Shown: positions 6,627 through 13,382, counted from the first letter of the stretch. The stretch is 20,563 bases of DNA from Candidatus Campylobacter infans (GCA_009827235.1 SPMW01000031.1:1-20563), one strand, 5' to 3'. Notes: a model not told the origin generated them from the letters alone. A program made the numbers and translations.

Positions 6627-7228
6627 TCATCAACTTCCCAACCACAACTAATTCCACGCCCTTTGGCGTGGCATTTATAACTTAAAGGTTCGCTTTCACA
6701 TTCTTTTGGTAAAGTAGGCGGATTTTTTGGTGTTAAAATAAGACTAATTGCGAGCCTATTACCCAATGTTAATCCTTTCTCTTGAAAATCATTATTAGTT
6801 ATTTGTTTCTTTTGACGGCATTCAATATCATCAATAATGCAAGATTTATAAACGCCTGGTTGCGAATTTAAATGGCTAGGTTCGCAATATTTATTAGTTA
6901 TTTTAGAAAACGCGCCTGCTACAATTGCGTCTTTAATAGCTTGCATTTGGGGTGTATTATCTGCGGGGCATTTGTTTAAGAATTGCTTGCGTTTATTTGC
7001 TGTGTCGCTTGGTTTTTTGCCTATAATTGAAAAATATTTTTTTACGCTTGGTTTGCATTCGCTAGGGCGTGAGCTTGCCGGTAAGCATAAAATAGCTTCG
7101 CAAGCGGATTTTTGGTCGCCTTGTAATGTTTGATTAGCCAAATTTTGTGATAATGGCAACTCTAAATTTTGATTTGCGCTTAATGCTAGTGCGCTAGCTA
7201 AGCTTAACATAAATAATGATTTTTTCAT
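6623..7228 (-). CDS. trbM: TrbM-family conjugal transfer protein
   Basis: The product has 201 residues with a Sec signal peptide (MKKSLFMLSLASALALSA). The TrbM hallmark follows: CEAILCLPASSRPSECKPSVKKYFSI and FLNKCP, with paired cysteines likely forming disulphides in the periplasm. TrbM belongs to the Trb transfer region of IncP-type plasmids and is common on Campylobacter plasmids; its precise role in mating is unclear. Further cysteines at the C-terminus (PKECESEPLSYKCHAKGRGISCGW) extend the usual domain. The start has AAAGGA six bases upstream. It lies 27 bases after the trbJ-like gene and overlaps the primase start. Confidence 0.9.
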   Translation of the reverse strand: MKKSLFMLSLASALALSANQNLELPLSQNLANQTLQGDQKSACEAILCLPASSRPSECKPSVKKYFSIIGKKPSDTANKRKQFLNKCPADNTPQMQAIKDAIVAGAFSKITNKYCEPSHLNSQPGVYKSCIIDDIECRQKKQITNNDFQEKGLTLGNRLAISLILTPKNPPTLPKECESEPLSYKCHAKGRGISCGWEVDE

Positions 7229-7255
7229 ATTTTGTCCTTTATAAGATTTAAAATT

Positions 7256-8233
7256 TTAAAAAGTAAATACAGGCAAGCCATACTTATCTTTTGGCATTGC
7301 TGGCACATTTTTTTCTGGGAAATAATAAGTTGGCGTTTCTTTATCTAAATCTTCTTCGGTTAATTGCTTTGAAAATGATTTTCTATCATTTTGATTTGCC
7401 ACCATAACGGAGGCTGTTTGAATTTGCATTTCAAACATTTGATTATTTGTTTGTAACATTTGCAATAAAATTGAGTTTGTTAATGCTGTCGTTTCTTTTT
7501 GGCTTAAATCGTCTTTCATAGTTTGATTGATAAGATTTTGAATAGATTTTGTTTTTGCTTTTAATGAATATGGGTTTTTGTCGCTTGTGTTAAAATAAAA
7601 ATCATCATAGCTAGCTAAAATTTTGTCTATTCTTTCTTGGTTTGCTGTTTGTATTGCAAATGCTTGCGCGTTTTCTATGTTTCGCATTTGCTGTTGTATG
7701 CGTTGAATTTCTTTAAAATCCGTTGCTTTTTGTAAATCGCGTTCTAATTTAGCAAGTGAGCGTTTAATTACTGGCTGGCTTTGGACGATTGATAAACACC
7801 TATTTATCGAGCGTTTAAGGCTCTTGGCATTATCAACTGCGCCTTGAAAACCATCTACATTTTTAGTTAAATAAGTGCAAGCGTTTTGCATTCTTTCAAA
7901 TTGTTTGAAAAAATCATCAGGCAAATTTGTTAAGTCAGCGTAAAAATTTTGCATATCATCAATAGTTCCCATTACTTCGCCATAAATTTCGGCAAATTCG
8001 TTTAAATCTATGCCTAATTCTTTCAAATGCTTTTCAAAATTTAAAGTATCTAAAACCATTTGTTTAAACATTAAAATATCGTTAGCATAGCTCTTTATCT
8101 GTTGCGTATAACTTTTGACATTCTCCACAGTTCTTTGAGCTATGCTTGCGCTATCTACCACAGGTATGCCACTTGCGTTTGCGTTTGTAAATAATAAAGC
8201 AGCAGCAGCGATTGATAAAACTAATTTTTTCAT
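7256..8233 (-). CDS. trbJ: TrbJ/VirB5-like type IV secretion protein
   Basis: The product has 325 residues with a clear signal peptide (MKKLVLSIAAAALLFTNANA). The mature N-terminus SGIPVVDSASIAQRTVENV matches the TrbJ/VirB5 family start, followed by long helices (about 40-260) as in VirB5, a minor pilus component at the T-pilus tip. The C-terminal 45 residues are proline rich and end DKYGLPVFTF. The ATG overlaps the upstream stop (ATGA) and is preceded by AAGGAT. No other VirB/Trb channel gene is in this window, so the rest of the T4SS must lie elsewhere or be missing. Confidence 0.85.
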   Translation of the reverse strand: MKKLVLSIAAAALLFTNANASGIPVVDSASIAQRTVENVKSYTQQIKSYANDILMFKQMVLDTLNFEKHLKELGIDLNEFAEIYGEVMGTIDDMQNFYADLTNLPDDFFKQFERMQNACTYLTKNVDGFQGAVDNAKSLKRSINRCLSIVQSQPVIKRSLAKLERDLQKATDFKEIQRIQQQMRNIENAQAFAIQTANQERIDKILASYDDFYFNTSDKNPYSLKAKTKSIQNLINQTMKDDLSQKETTALTNSILLQMLQTNNQMFEMQIQTASVMVANQNDRKSFSKQLTEEDLDKETPTYYFPEKNVPAMPKDKYGLPVFTF

Positions 8234-9570
8234 CGTGTTAATCCTTGTGATGATGATTTTTCTTGTGTTTTGTCTTTTTCTAAATTAAGTGTTTCTTGGG
8301 CTTGTTTATAAGTTTTTGGATAATTATTTTTAAAATATTTTAAAAGCTCTTCATTGCCTTTTTTGTGTAAATCGCTATAAAGAGTTTGTATTTTGTTAAA
8401 ATTATCTTTGTTGGCTGGACTTTTTTCTTGTATTTCATTAGCTTTTGATAAATCTACATAAAATTCTTTTGATTTTTGCATCATTTGATAACCTTTTTTA
8501 GTTTGTTTTTCTTTGTTGTGTAATTCTTTCACAAAACTAGTAATTACTTCTTTTACTTCGCCATTTTTAAAGGCTACATTTAGCTTTTCTTCTCTTTGTA
8601 AGGCTCGCTCGTTTCTTTCATCAAATGCGCTATTTACGATTAAGGATAAAGCTTTATCCAAATTTTTTAAATTTGTTAGAATATCTGCTGCGCTATCAGC
8701 GTTAGAGAGATTATCTATTGCTTTTTGAAATTTCATTTCGTGTTCTAAGCGTTCGTTTTCGATTTTTTCTAGGCGCGCTTTATGTATGTTATTTAAAGCT
8801 TCTAATTCTTGTAAATATTTTTCATCTAGGGTATTTTGTGTAGCTTCATCTTTTAAAGTGTTTTGTTCGCTTTGCTCTGGCTTTTCTTTTGTATCTGCGT
8901 TTTTATTGTATTTTTTGTCTAAATTTTCTAAATTTTGCTTGTGCTGTTCGTTTAGTTTTTCTTTTTCATCGCTTAAAAGCTCTTGTTTATCTAAAATTTC
9001 TAATGCTTCTTTAATATTTGGATTTTTTCTTGTTTGCTCCAAAGTATGCGCGGTAAAATCAATTTTTTTAGCGGGGCTATCTACTTTTTGTATAAAATCC
9101 ACTTCTTCTTGTATCAATTCATCGCTTTTAGTTTTATTATCTAGCACATTATTTAAATTTTGAATATTTGAGCTTAAATTATATTTTTTATTTAATTCTT
9201 CTAATTCTTTTAGATATTGCCTGTTTAGCTTTTCTTTTTCGCTGTTTAAAAGCTCTTGTTTATCTAAATTTTCTAATGCTTGTTTAATGTCGTTATTTTC
9301 TCTTATTTGCTCCAAAGTGTTGGTGGTAAAATCAATTTTTTTGGCTGGCGTGTTGTTTTGTTGTAATTCATCGCTTTTAGCTTTATTGTCTGGGGCATTG
9401 TTTGAATTTTGCTTATTGCTAGCATTAAAAGAAGTATTTTCGTTTTGAGTTTGCCTAGCTCTTATTTGAGCTTGTTTTTGCTCTTCTTGTGCTTGCTCTT
9501 TTGCAAGTTGTGCTTCTTGTGCTTTTCGCATTTGTGCGTTTAAATCATCTAGCATAAAGTTTAGTGCCAT
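8230..9570 (-). CDS. Coiled-coil protein with internal repeats, first gene of the trb operon
   Basis: The product has 446 residues, very rich in Lys/Glu/Gln/Asn, with no signal or membrane span, so it is probably cytoplasmic. Two copies of a unit of about 70-78 residues are visible at 61-130 and 144-221. Each contains DNKxKSDEL, then PAKKIDFT-x-x-TLEQ, then LDKQELL-x-x-EKEKLN and ending LxKKYN. A third, partial echo lies near 250-275. The rest (about 250-420) is heptad-like helix. The ribosome binding site is AAAGGAT. Its overlap with trbJ links it to conjugation, but no known T4SS subunit matches; a scaffold or relaxosome-associated role is only a guess. Confidence 0.7.
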   Translation of the reverse strand: MALNFMLDDLNAQMRKAQEAQLAKEQAQEEQKQAQIRARQTQNENTSFNASNKQNSNNAPDNKAKSDELQQNNTPAKKIDFTTNTLEQIRENNDIKQALENLDKQELLNSEKEKLNRQYLKELEELNKKYNLSSNIQNLNNVLDNKTKSDELIQEEVDFIQKVDSPAKKIDFTAHTLEQTRKNPNIKEALEILDKQELLSDEKEKLNEQHKQNLENLDKKYNKNADTKEKPEQSEQNTLKDEATQNTLDEKYLQELEALNNIHKARLEKIENERLEHEMKFQKAIDNLSNADSAADILTNLKNLDKALSLIVNSAFDERNERALQREEKLNVAFKNGEVKEVITSFVKELHNKEKQTKKGYQMMQKSKEFYVDLSKANEIQEKSPANKDNFNKIQTLYSDLHKKGNEELLKYFKNNYPKTYKQAQETLNLEKDKTQEKSSSQGLTR

Positions 9571-9657
9571 TTTTTTATCCTTTTTTTAAAATTTTGCGCT
9601 AATTTTAAAAATAACTTCTTTAAGCTTAATTTAATTTACTACACACATAACTAAAAT

Positions 9658-9663
9658 AATTAA
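9658..9663 (-). promoter_or_regulatory. Weak candidate promoter for the trb-primase operon
   Basis: On the minus strand eight T then GTGTG precede TTAATT, about 90 bases upstream of the start codon at 9570. The T stretch resembles the strong promoters at 5176 and 12948, but the -10 box is poor. Confidence 0.25.
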
Positions 9664-10208
9664 CACACAAAAAAAATGAAAATGCGCTGTAATATTGATT
9701 TTACAATATTTTAATGGCATTTTAAAAAATATAAAAATTTTAAAAATTTTTTGCGCGGTGTAAAATTAAATAATTCAATAAAACATAAAATGCTATTTTA
9801 AGCTACCTAGCAAGCTCATAAATCAATAAAAAATAAAGTATTGTCTAACATTCTTTTTAACTCTTAAAATGCTTAAAATGCAAAAATTCAAAAAAACATT
9901 AAAATTTCAAAAAAAAATGCGCGCCTGTATTCTAAATATCAAAATTTTAAAAAACTTCGGGGGCTGCATAAGTTCATCTCAACACAAATGATATGCTTAA
10001 TTTTTAAAAATTTTAATTTTCCTGCACCCTTAACAAAATAAATTTTAAAAACAAAAAAAATACTTAAACTAAAATTTTAAAAAAATTTAAACGCGAATTT
10101 AACAATTAAATAAATTTATTTTTTTAAAAAAACACAATAAACAAATTTTAATAAATCAAATTCTTTTTTTCCCTTTTTATTTTATATTTTTTTATATATA
10201 TGTAGGGC

Positions 10209-10269
10209 GTGGCAAATTGCGGAGCTTAAACAAAAATTTTTATTTTTGTTAAATTGCCTTTTTTGCCAC
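10209..10269. repeat. 27-bp direct repeat copy 1 inside a nested inverted repeat
   Basis: Bases 10209-10235 begin GTGGCAAATTGCGGAG and continue CTTAAACAAAA; they are identical to 10330-10356. The same copy forms the left arm of a palindrome: GTGGCAA at 10209 pairs with TTGCCAC at 10263-10269, and AACAAAAAT pairs with ATTTTTGTT inside. Confidence 0.8.
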
Positions 10270-10329
10270 TATTTAATCATTTTAACCTATTTTTAAAATT
10301 ATTAAAAATACTTAAACTTAATATAAAAG

Positions 10330-10356
10330 GTGGCAAATTGCGGAGCTTAAACAAAA
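10330..10356. repeat. 27-bp direct repeat copy 2
   Basis: It is identical to 10209-10235 over 27 bases, 121 bases apart, in the same orientation. A third, 15-base match (GTGGCAAATTGCGGA) is at 13447-13461 near the initiator gene. Confidence 0.8.
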
Positions 10357-10499
10357 TCACCTTAACCAACAAAGTAGCTTTAAAACATTAATTAATCATT
10401 GTTTTACGGCATTTTATTATAAAAATTATAATTTAATAAATATTTACTTTAATTTTTACGCTTATTTTTTATTTGTTATTATTTAATGCTTTGAATTGC

Positions 10500-10554
10500 T
10501 TTAAGGTTTCTCGCTGTTATTTTTTATTTACTTTAAGATTTGAGAAACCTTAAA
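10500..10554 (-). terminator. 13-bp inverted repeat after ssb
   Basis: TTTAAGGTTTCTC at 10500-10512 and GAGAAACCTTAAA at 10542-10554 are perfect inverted repeats with a 29-base loop, 14 bases after the ssb stop. It may terminate ssb transcription, though the loop is long and the tail is not T rich. A protein-binding or recombination site is equally possible. Confidence 0.45.
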
Positions 10555-10568
10555 AATTTTACTTTAAT

Positions 10569-11090
10569 TTAAAATGGCATATCATCATCGTTTGGGAAAT
10601 TATCATCAACAATCGCTTTGTCCCAGTTATCGCCAGGGCGCAAATTATCAAAATTTTGCGCTTGCGGTTGCGGTTGTTCTTGCTCTTGTTGTGGCATATC
10701 TACATAATTTTCTGCGTTATTAGATAATTCTTGCGCTGGTATTTGCGCTGGCGTTTGGCCTTTTTTAGCTGGCAAATCTAATTCATTTACTTTTATGTAA
10801 TGTTTGCTACGCATTTGGCCTGTGCTTTCATCTTGCCACACGCTGTGGCAAAGCTCGCCTACTAAGCTAACTTTATCGCCTTTTTGTAAGTATTGATTAG
10901 CTATTTCTGCTAATCTGCCCCACAATTCACATTCAATAAAGCAAGTTTTTTGCGTTTTTTCGTTGTTGCTATTATTGAAATATTTATTATTACAAATAGT
11001 AATTTTAGCTAATGCTGTATTACTTTTTTGCAAAAATCTAAACTCTGGCGCGCGCGTTAAATTTCCTTGTATCATTATAGTGTTTAACAT
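10569..11090 (-). CDS. ssb: Single-stranded DNA-binding protein
   Basis: The product has 173 residues. The OB fold spans about 1-108: MLNTIMIQGNLTRAPEFRF, then CFIECELWGRLAEIANQYLQKGDKVSLVGEL, as in bacterial Ssb. A flexible Gln/Pro-rich linker (about 112-155) leads to the acidic tip DDDMPF that recruits replication partners. The plasmid copy protects single strands during transfer and replication. AAGGAG lies six bases upstream of the start and overlaps the stop of a 21-aa leader ORF, suggesting coupled translation. A large inverted repeat lies just downstream. Assignment is firm; plasmid rather than chromosomal origin is inferred from the context. Confidence 0.96.
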   Translation of the reverse strand: MLNTIMIQGNLTRAPEFRFLQKSNTALAKITICNNKYFNNSNNEKTQKTCFIECELWGRLAEIANQYLQKGDKVSLVGELCHSVWQDESTGQMRSKHYIKVNELDLPAKKGQTPAQIPAQELSNNAENYVDMPQQEQEQPQPQAQNFDNLRPGDNWDKAIVDDNFPNDDDMPF

Positions 11091-11102
11091 TTTTTACTCC
11101 TT

Positions 11103-11168
11103 TTAGATTGTTGTATTATTTTTGAGATGTGCATATCTAAGTAACACTTCTCCAATTTTTACTTTCAT
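11103..11168 (-). CDS. 21-residue ORF between unknown gene 11189-11749 and ssb
   Basis: The ORF encodes MKVKIGEVLLRYAHLKNNTTI. It has an AAGGA ribosome binding site six bases before its ATG, and its stop overlaps the AAGGAG of ssb. It may be a translated leader coupling the upstream gene to ssb, or a real small protein. It lies 20 bases after the upstream stop. There is no similarity I recognise, and it is too short for coding statistics. Confidence 0.4.
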   Translation of the reverse strand: MKVKIGEVLLRYAHLKNNTTI

Positions 11169-11188
11169 TTTTTGTCCTTGCATATTTT

Positions 11189-11749
11189 TCAAATGTGAAT
11201 TGTGTCGCAAAATTTAAGTAATCTGTCTATTTTTTGCGCATCTCTGCTAGGAGTGCTAAGTATCAAATTACCCCAAGCAGTGCTAACTATCAAATTGCCC
11301 CAATTGCAATCTCTTTCCAAATCGCGCGGATTGCGCATTGAAGCTTGCTTTACATAGTAAAGCACAATGCTTAATCTTCTATCATATAATCTATATCTAA
11401 CATCTACCAATATGTCATCGCCATTTATTAAATCTGCTAGCTCATCTTGCGCTCTTTTGTTTAGTTCAGCTTTTAGCGCACTTAACATGTCATTGACTTC
11501 AATTTTTTTGGGGATAAATTCAACGATTTGCCCTGCGATAGTGCCTGTTTTACCGCTTTTTTCATCAAGCCGAACAGCCACAAAGTCGCCGATTTTTATG
11601 TCCTTAATGCCTTTTTCGCGGCAGCTTTTGGCGTCAATCGGCACTAGAATTTGCCCGTTTTTGTCCTCTTTGTAAAGCTCACATTCCCACGAATGCGGCT
11701 CAACCTTGTCAAAGCCTTGCGGCAACACTTGCTGAATTTTTACTCTCAT
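11189..11749 (-). CDS. Unknown protein upstream of ssb
   Basis: No family is recognised. The product has 186 residues. The N-terminal half is beta-rich, with GDFVAVRLDEKSGKTGTIAGQIVEF (about 54-78) that could belong to a small barrel. A helix of about 20 residues follows (LSALKAELNKRAQDELADLI), then a beta segment with many arginines. An unusual near repeat NWGNLIVSTAWGNLILST lies near 149-166. It is probably soluble. Codon use is less AT rich than in the trb genes, like genes 2857-3387 and 4220-5148. AAAGGAT precedes the ATG. It is probably co-transcribed with the leader ORF and ssb, so a DNA-metabolism role is possible but unproven. Confidence 0.7.
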   Translation of the reverse strand: MRVKIQQVLPQGFDKVEPHSWECELYKEDKNGQILVPIDAKSCREKGIKDIKIGDFVAVRLDEKSGKTGTIAGQIVEFIPKKIEVNDMLSALKAELNKRAQDELADLINGDDILVDVRYRLYDRRLSIVLYYVKQASMRNPRDLERDCNWGNLIVSTAWGNLILSTPSRDAQKIDRLLKFCDTIHI

Positions 11750-11767
11750 CTTTTATCCTTTTTTTGA

Positions 11768-11794
11768 AATTTGCGCGGGCATTGCCCGCAAATT
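11768..11794. terminator. GCGCGGGC palindrome, copy 3, downstream of gene 11813-12043
   Basis: AATTTGC, a GC bulge, GGGC, the loop ATT, then GCCC and GCAAATT form the same hairpin as at 3838-3865, only one loop base shorter. It lies 19 bases after the stop of the minus-strand gene and before the start of the next. Confidence 0.6.
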
Positions 11795-11812
11795 TTAAGT
11801 TATATCTCTAAC

Positions 11813-12043
11813 TCATTTGACATTAAACATAGTTTCAAATTCACTAACCATACGAGCATAGTCATTTTCTGCAAGTTTTTGAGTTAATCCTAAGAATTTT
11901 GCAAATGCTTCATTGAAAGTCAAATCTTTTACTTCATTAACTTTCTTTACAATGTCGCTTGACTGCAAAACATAACTTGCTTTATAATACTCTGGCTCCA
12001 AAAGCCTTTTAATAAAATCCTTAATGATTTCATAATCACCCAT
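11813..12043 (-). CDS. Unknown 76-residue helical protein
   Basis: No family is recognised. It is acidic, helical and soluble, with alternating hydrophobic and charged residues (FIKRLLEPEYYKASYVL, FNEAFAKFLGLTQKLAEND). The start has an excellent AAGGAG site six bases upstream, so it is very likely translated. Its surroundings are palindromes of the same family on both sides (11768 and 12074), giving a cassette-like layout with the neighbouring gene. Confidence 0.65.
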   Translation of the reverse strand: MGDYEIIKDFIKRLLEPEYYKASYVLQSSDIVKKVNEVKDLTFNEAFAKFLGLTQKLAENDYARMVSEFETMFNVK

Positions 12044-12073
12044 TTACAACTCCTTTTTATTTTTAAAAATTAT

Positions 12074-12105
12074 TTAAAATTTGCGCGGTTGCCCGCGCTT
12101 AAAAT
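12074..12105. terminator. GCGCGG palindrome, copy 4, downstream of gene 12143-12892
   Basis: GCGCGG at 12083-12088 pairs with CCGCGC at 12093-12098 around TTGC. AT flanks (TTAAAATTT on the left, TTAAAATTT on the right) resemble the other copies. It lies 38 bases after the stop of the upstream gene. Confidence 0.5.
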
Positions 12106-12142
12106 TTAAAGCTAGCGCAATTATTTATTTTTAGCAGATTAT

Positions 12143-12892
12143 TTATCGGCCTAAAGCGCTATCAACTTTTTCTAAAATATTATCCCAATCGAATAATATT
12201 CTTGCTTGTTCTCTATATTGTTTATCACCGCGCTTTTTGAATTTGCGGTTTTTACAATCGAGAACATAGCCACAATAATATATTTCTTGTCCAAGCGCAA
12301 ACCTAAATTTTTGATTATCTAATGTTTGTTCTTCTAAGTTAAGCCAATAATCTTTAATTTTATACTCAATACTTTGAGTTTTGTTAGCAGCAATCTTGTA
12401 TCTGCCACCATCATAGCATAGCCAACCATTTTTAACTTCACCCTCTTTTGTGTCCTCACCTAAATAAGTGGCGCGTTGTTTTCTAGGGTTGTAATCGCCA
12501 TAAACAGCAACAGTTATTTTGCCTAAAAGCTTTTCTTGTTTTACTTTTCTTGTTCGTGGAGGTCTGTCTTGAATTATTTCTGCCACAAGCTGTTCCATAT
12601 TTTGTGCAGTTTCTTCATCAAAACATTTATCAACTTCATAAAAATTTGTAACATTATAAAACATACTAGTATGATGCCAACTAGATTTTTCTAAAATAAA
12701 TTCTCTCAGCTCTGCTAAGTTTAATCTAGTTAATGCTGCTATCGCTTTGTCGGCTGTCTCTTTTGCTACTTCGTCAGCAAATTCTACATTACTTAGTATT
12801 TCAGTTTTTGTCCATTTAGATAATGGCTTTTCGCCTTGTTTGTAAGCTTTTACAGCATTATTGCTCATACTATATTTATGATACCCAGCCAT
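12143..12892 (-). CDS. Unknown protein under copy B of the duplicated promoter
   Basis: The family is not recognised. The product has 249 residues and is probably soluble. The N-terminal region is helical (about 25-75), followed by a distinctive EKSSWHHTSMFYNVTNFYEVD segment with adjacent histidines. A basic linker PPRTRKVKQEK follows, then a beta-rich domain (about 125-215: VAVYGDYNPRKQRATYLGED, WLCYDGGRYKIA). The last 30 residues are basic and then acidic. AGGAG lies six bases before the start. The promoter at 12948-12963 would give a leader of about 50 bases. A palindrome follows the gene. It does not resemble gene 4630-5148, although both use the same duplicated upstream module. Confidence 0.75.
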   Translation of the reverse strand: MAGYHKYSMSNNAVKAYKQGEKPLSKWTKTEILSNVEFADEVAKETADKAIAALTRLNLAELREFILEKSSWHHTSMFYNVTNFYEVDKCFDEETAQNMEQLVAEIIQDRPPRTRKVKQEKLLGKITVAVYGDYNPRKQRATYLGEDTKEGEVKNGWLCYDGGRYKIAANKTQSIEYKIKDYWLNLEEQTLDNQKFRFALGQEIYYCGYVLDCKNRKFKKRGDKQYREQARILFDWDNILEKVDSALGR

Positions 12893-12947
12893 TTTAAACT
12901 CCTATTTTTTAAATGATGATTTATCGTTTTTTTGTTTTGATAGCATA

Positions 12948-12963
12948 ATTATACATAAAAAAA
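12948..12963 (-). promoter_or_regulatory. Strong sigma-70 promoter, copy B of the duplicated module
   Basis: Seven T, ATG, then TATAAT on the minus strand match copy A (5176-5192) apart from one substitution and one base of the T run. It drives gene 12143-12892 and probably the genes down to ssb. Confidence 0.7.
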
Positions 12964-13140
12964 GCTTAAATAACACTTAATTTAAGATATTTTCATTATG
13001 CTGAGCTTTTAAAATTTTAGCTTTATTTTTTAAGCGCAAAATGCCCTTAAAATCATATAATCCCCGCAAAAGTTTATTTTTTCCCCTTTTTTTGTGGCGT
13101 TAGCCACTAATAAATTATTTATAATAAAAGTAGTAATAAA

Positions 13141-13260
13141 AAGAATAATAAAAAGAATAATAAAAAGAATAATAAAAAGAATAATAAAAAGAATAATAAA
13201 AAGAATAATAAAAAGAATAATAAAAAGAATAATAAAAAGAATAATAAAAAGAATAATAAA
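13141..13260. repeat. Ten perfect copies of the 12-bp unit AAGAATAATAAA
   Basis: Exactly ten identical units occupy 120 bases, flanked by one degenerate unit on each side. Copy A has three units. Both strands are open over the array (a RIIK or FFLL pattern), which is only a result of the 12-base period. The array is likely length-variable. Possible roles are an AT-rich unwinding element, a centromere-like array for the Par proteins, or a promoter-distal spacer. Confidence 0.95.
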
Positions 13261-13285
13261 AAGAATAAATCATTTGGGGGGCGTT

Positions 13286-13382
13286 GCGGGGGGAACCCCC
13301 CGCTCATAAGGCTTATTTTTGAAACGCTTGCGGTTCAAAAATGGTGGTTAGATAGCGAAGCTTGCGAAGCTAGCTAACCACC
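13286..13382. other. Three consecutive strong hairpins: candidate transfer or single-strand origin
   Basis: Hairpin 1: GCGGGGGG, AA, CCCCCCGC (13286-13303). Hairpin 2: ATTTTTGAA at 13315 pairs with TTCAAAAAT ending at 13342, with an inner CGC/GCG. Hairpin 3: GGTGGTTAG at 13343 pairs with CTAACCACC ending at 13382, with an inner TAGC/GCTA. The loop of hairpin 3 contains two GCGAAGC sequences separated by TT. The density of palindromes in otherwise AT-rich non-coding DNA near the initiator fits an oriT, a single-strand initiation site or a recombination site. Confidence 0.6.

Larger units (their letters stand above)
9571..10568. other. 1-kb non-coding, repeat-rich block: candidate origin region
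   Basis: No plausible gene lies here. The DNA is extremely AT rich, with several A-tracts, and holds a 27-bp direct repeat pair (10209, 10330), a nested inverted repeat (10209-10269), a 7-bp inverted repeat AATATTG/CAATATT (9691-9710), a GC-richer island GGGGGCTGCA near 9960, and a 13-bp inverted repeat (10500-10554). It is bordered by ssb and the trb operon. These properties fit a replication or transfer origin, but no canonical iterons, DnaA boxes or nick site were recognised. Confidence 0.55.
12932..13260. repeat. Long direct repeat, copy B, with expanded 12-bp array
   Basis: Positions 12932-13152 are the same module as 5160-5404, in the same orientation with scattered single-base differences. 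The unique part is the expanded tandem array. A small hairpin GTGGC-GTTA-GCCAC (13095-13108) and the promoter are conserved in both. Confidence 0.9.

Noticed and set aside
13141..13260. CRISPR array
   Set aside because: Units are 12 bp and contiguous with no spacers, and there are no cas genes in the window.
13094..13309. Open frames on both strands encoding RIIK or FFLL repeats
   Set aside because: They are created by the 12-bp tandem array, whose period is a multiple of three and lacks stops. Neither has a ribosome binding site, and copy A has a different length in the same context.
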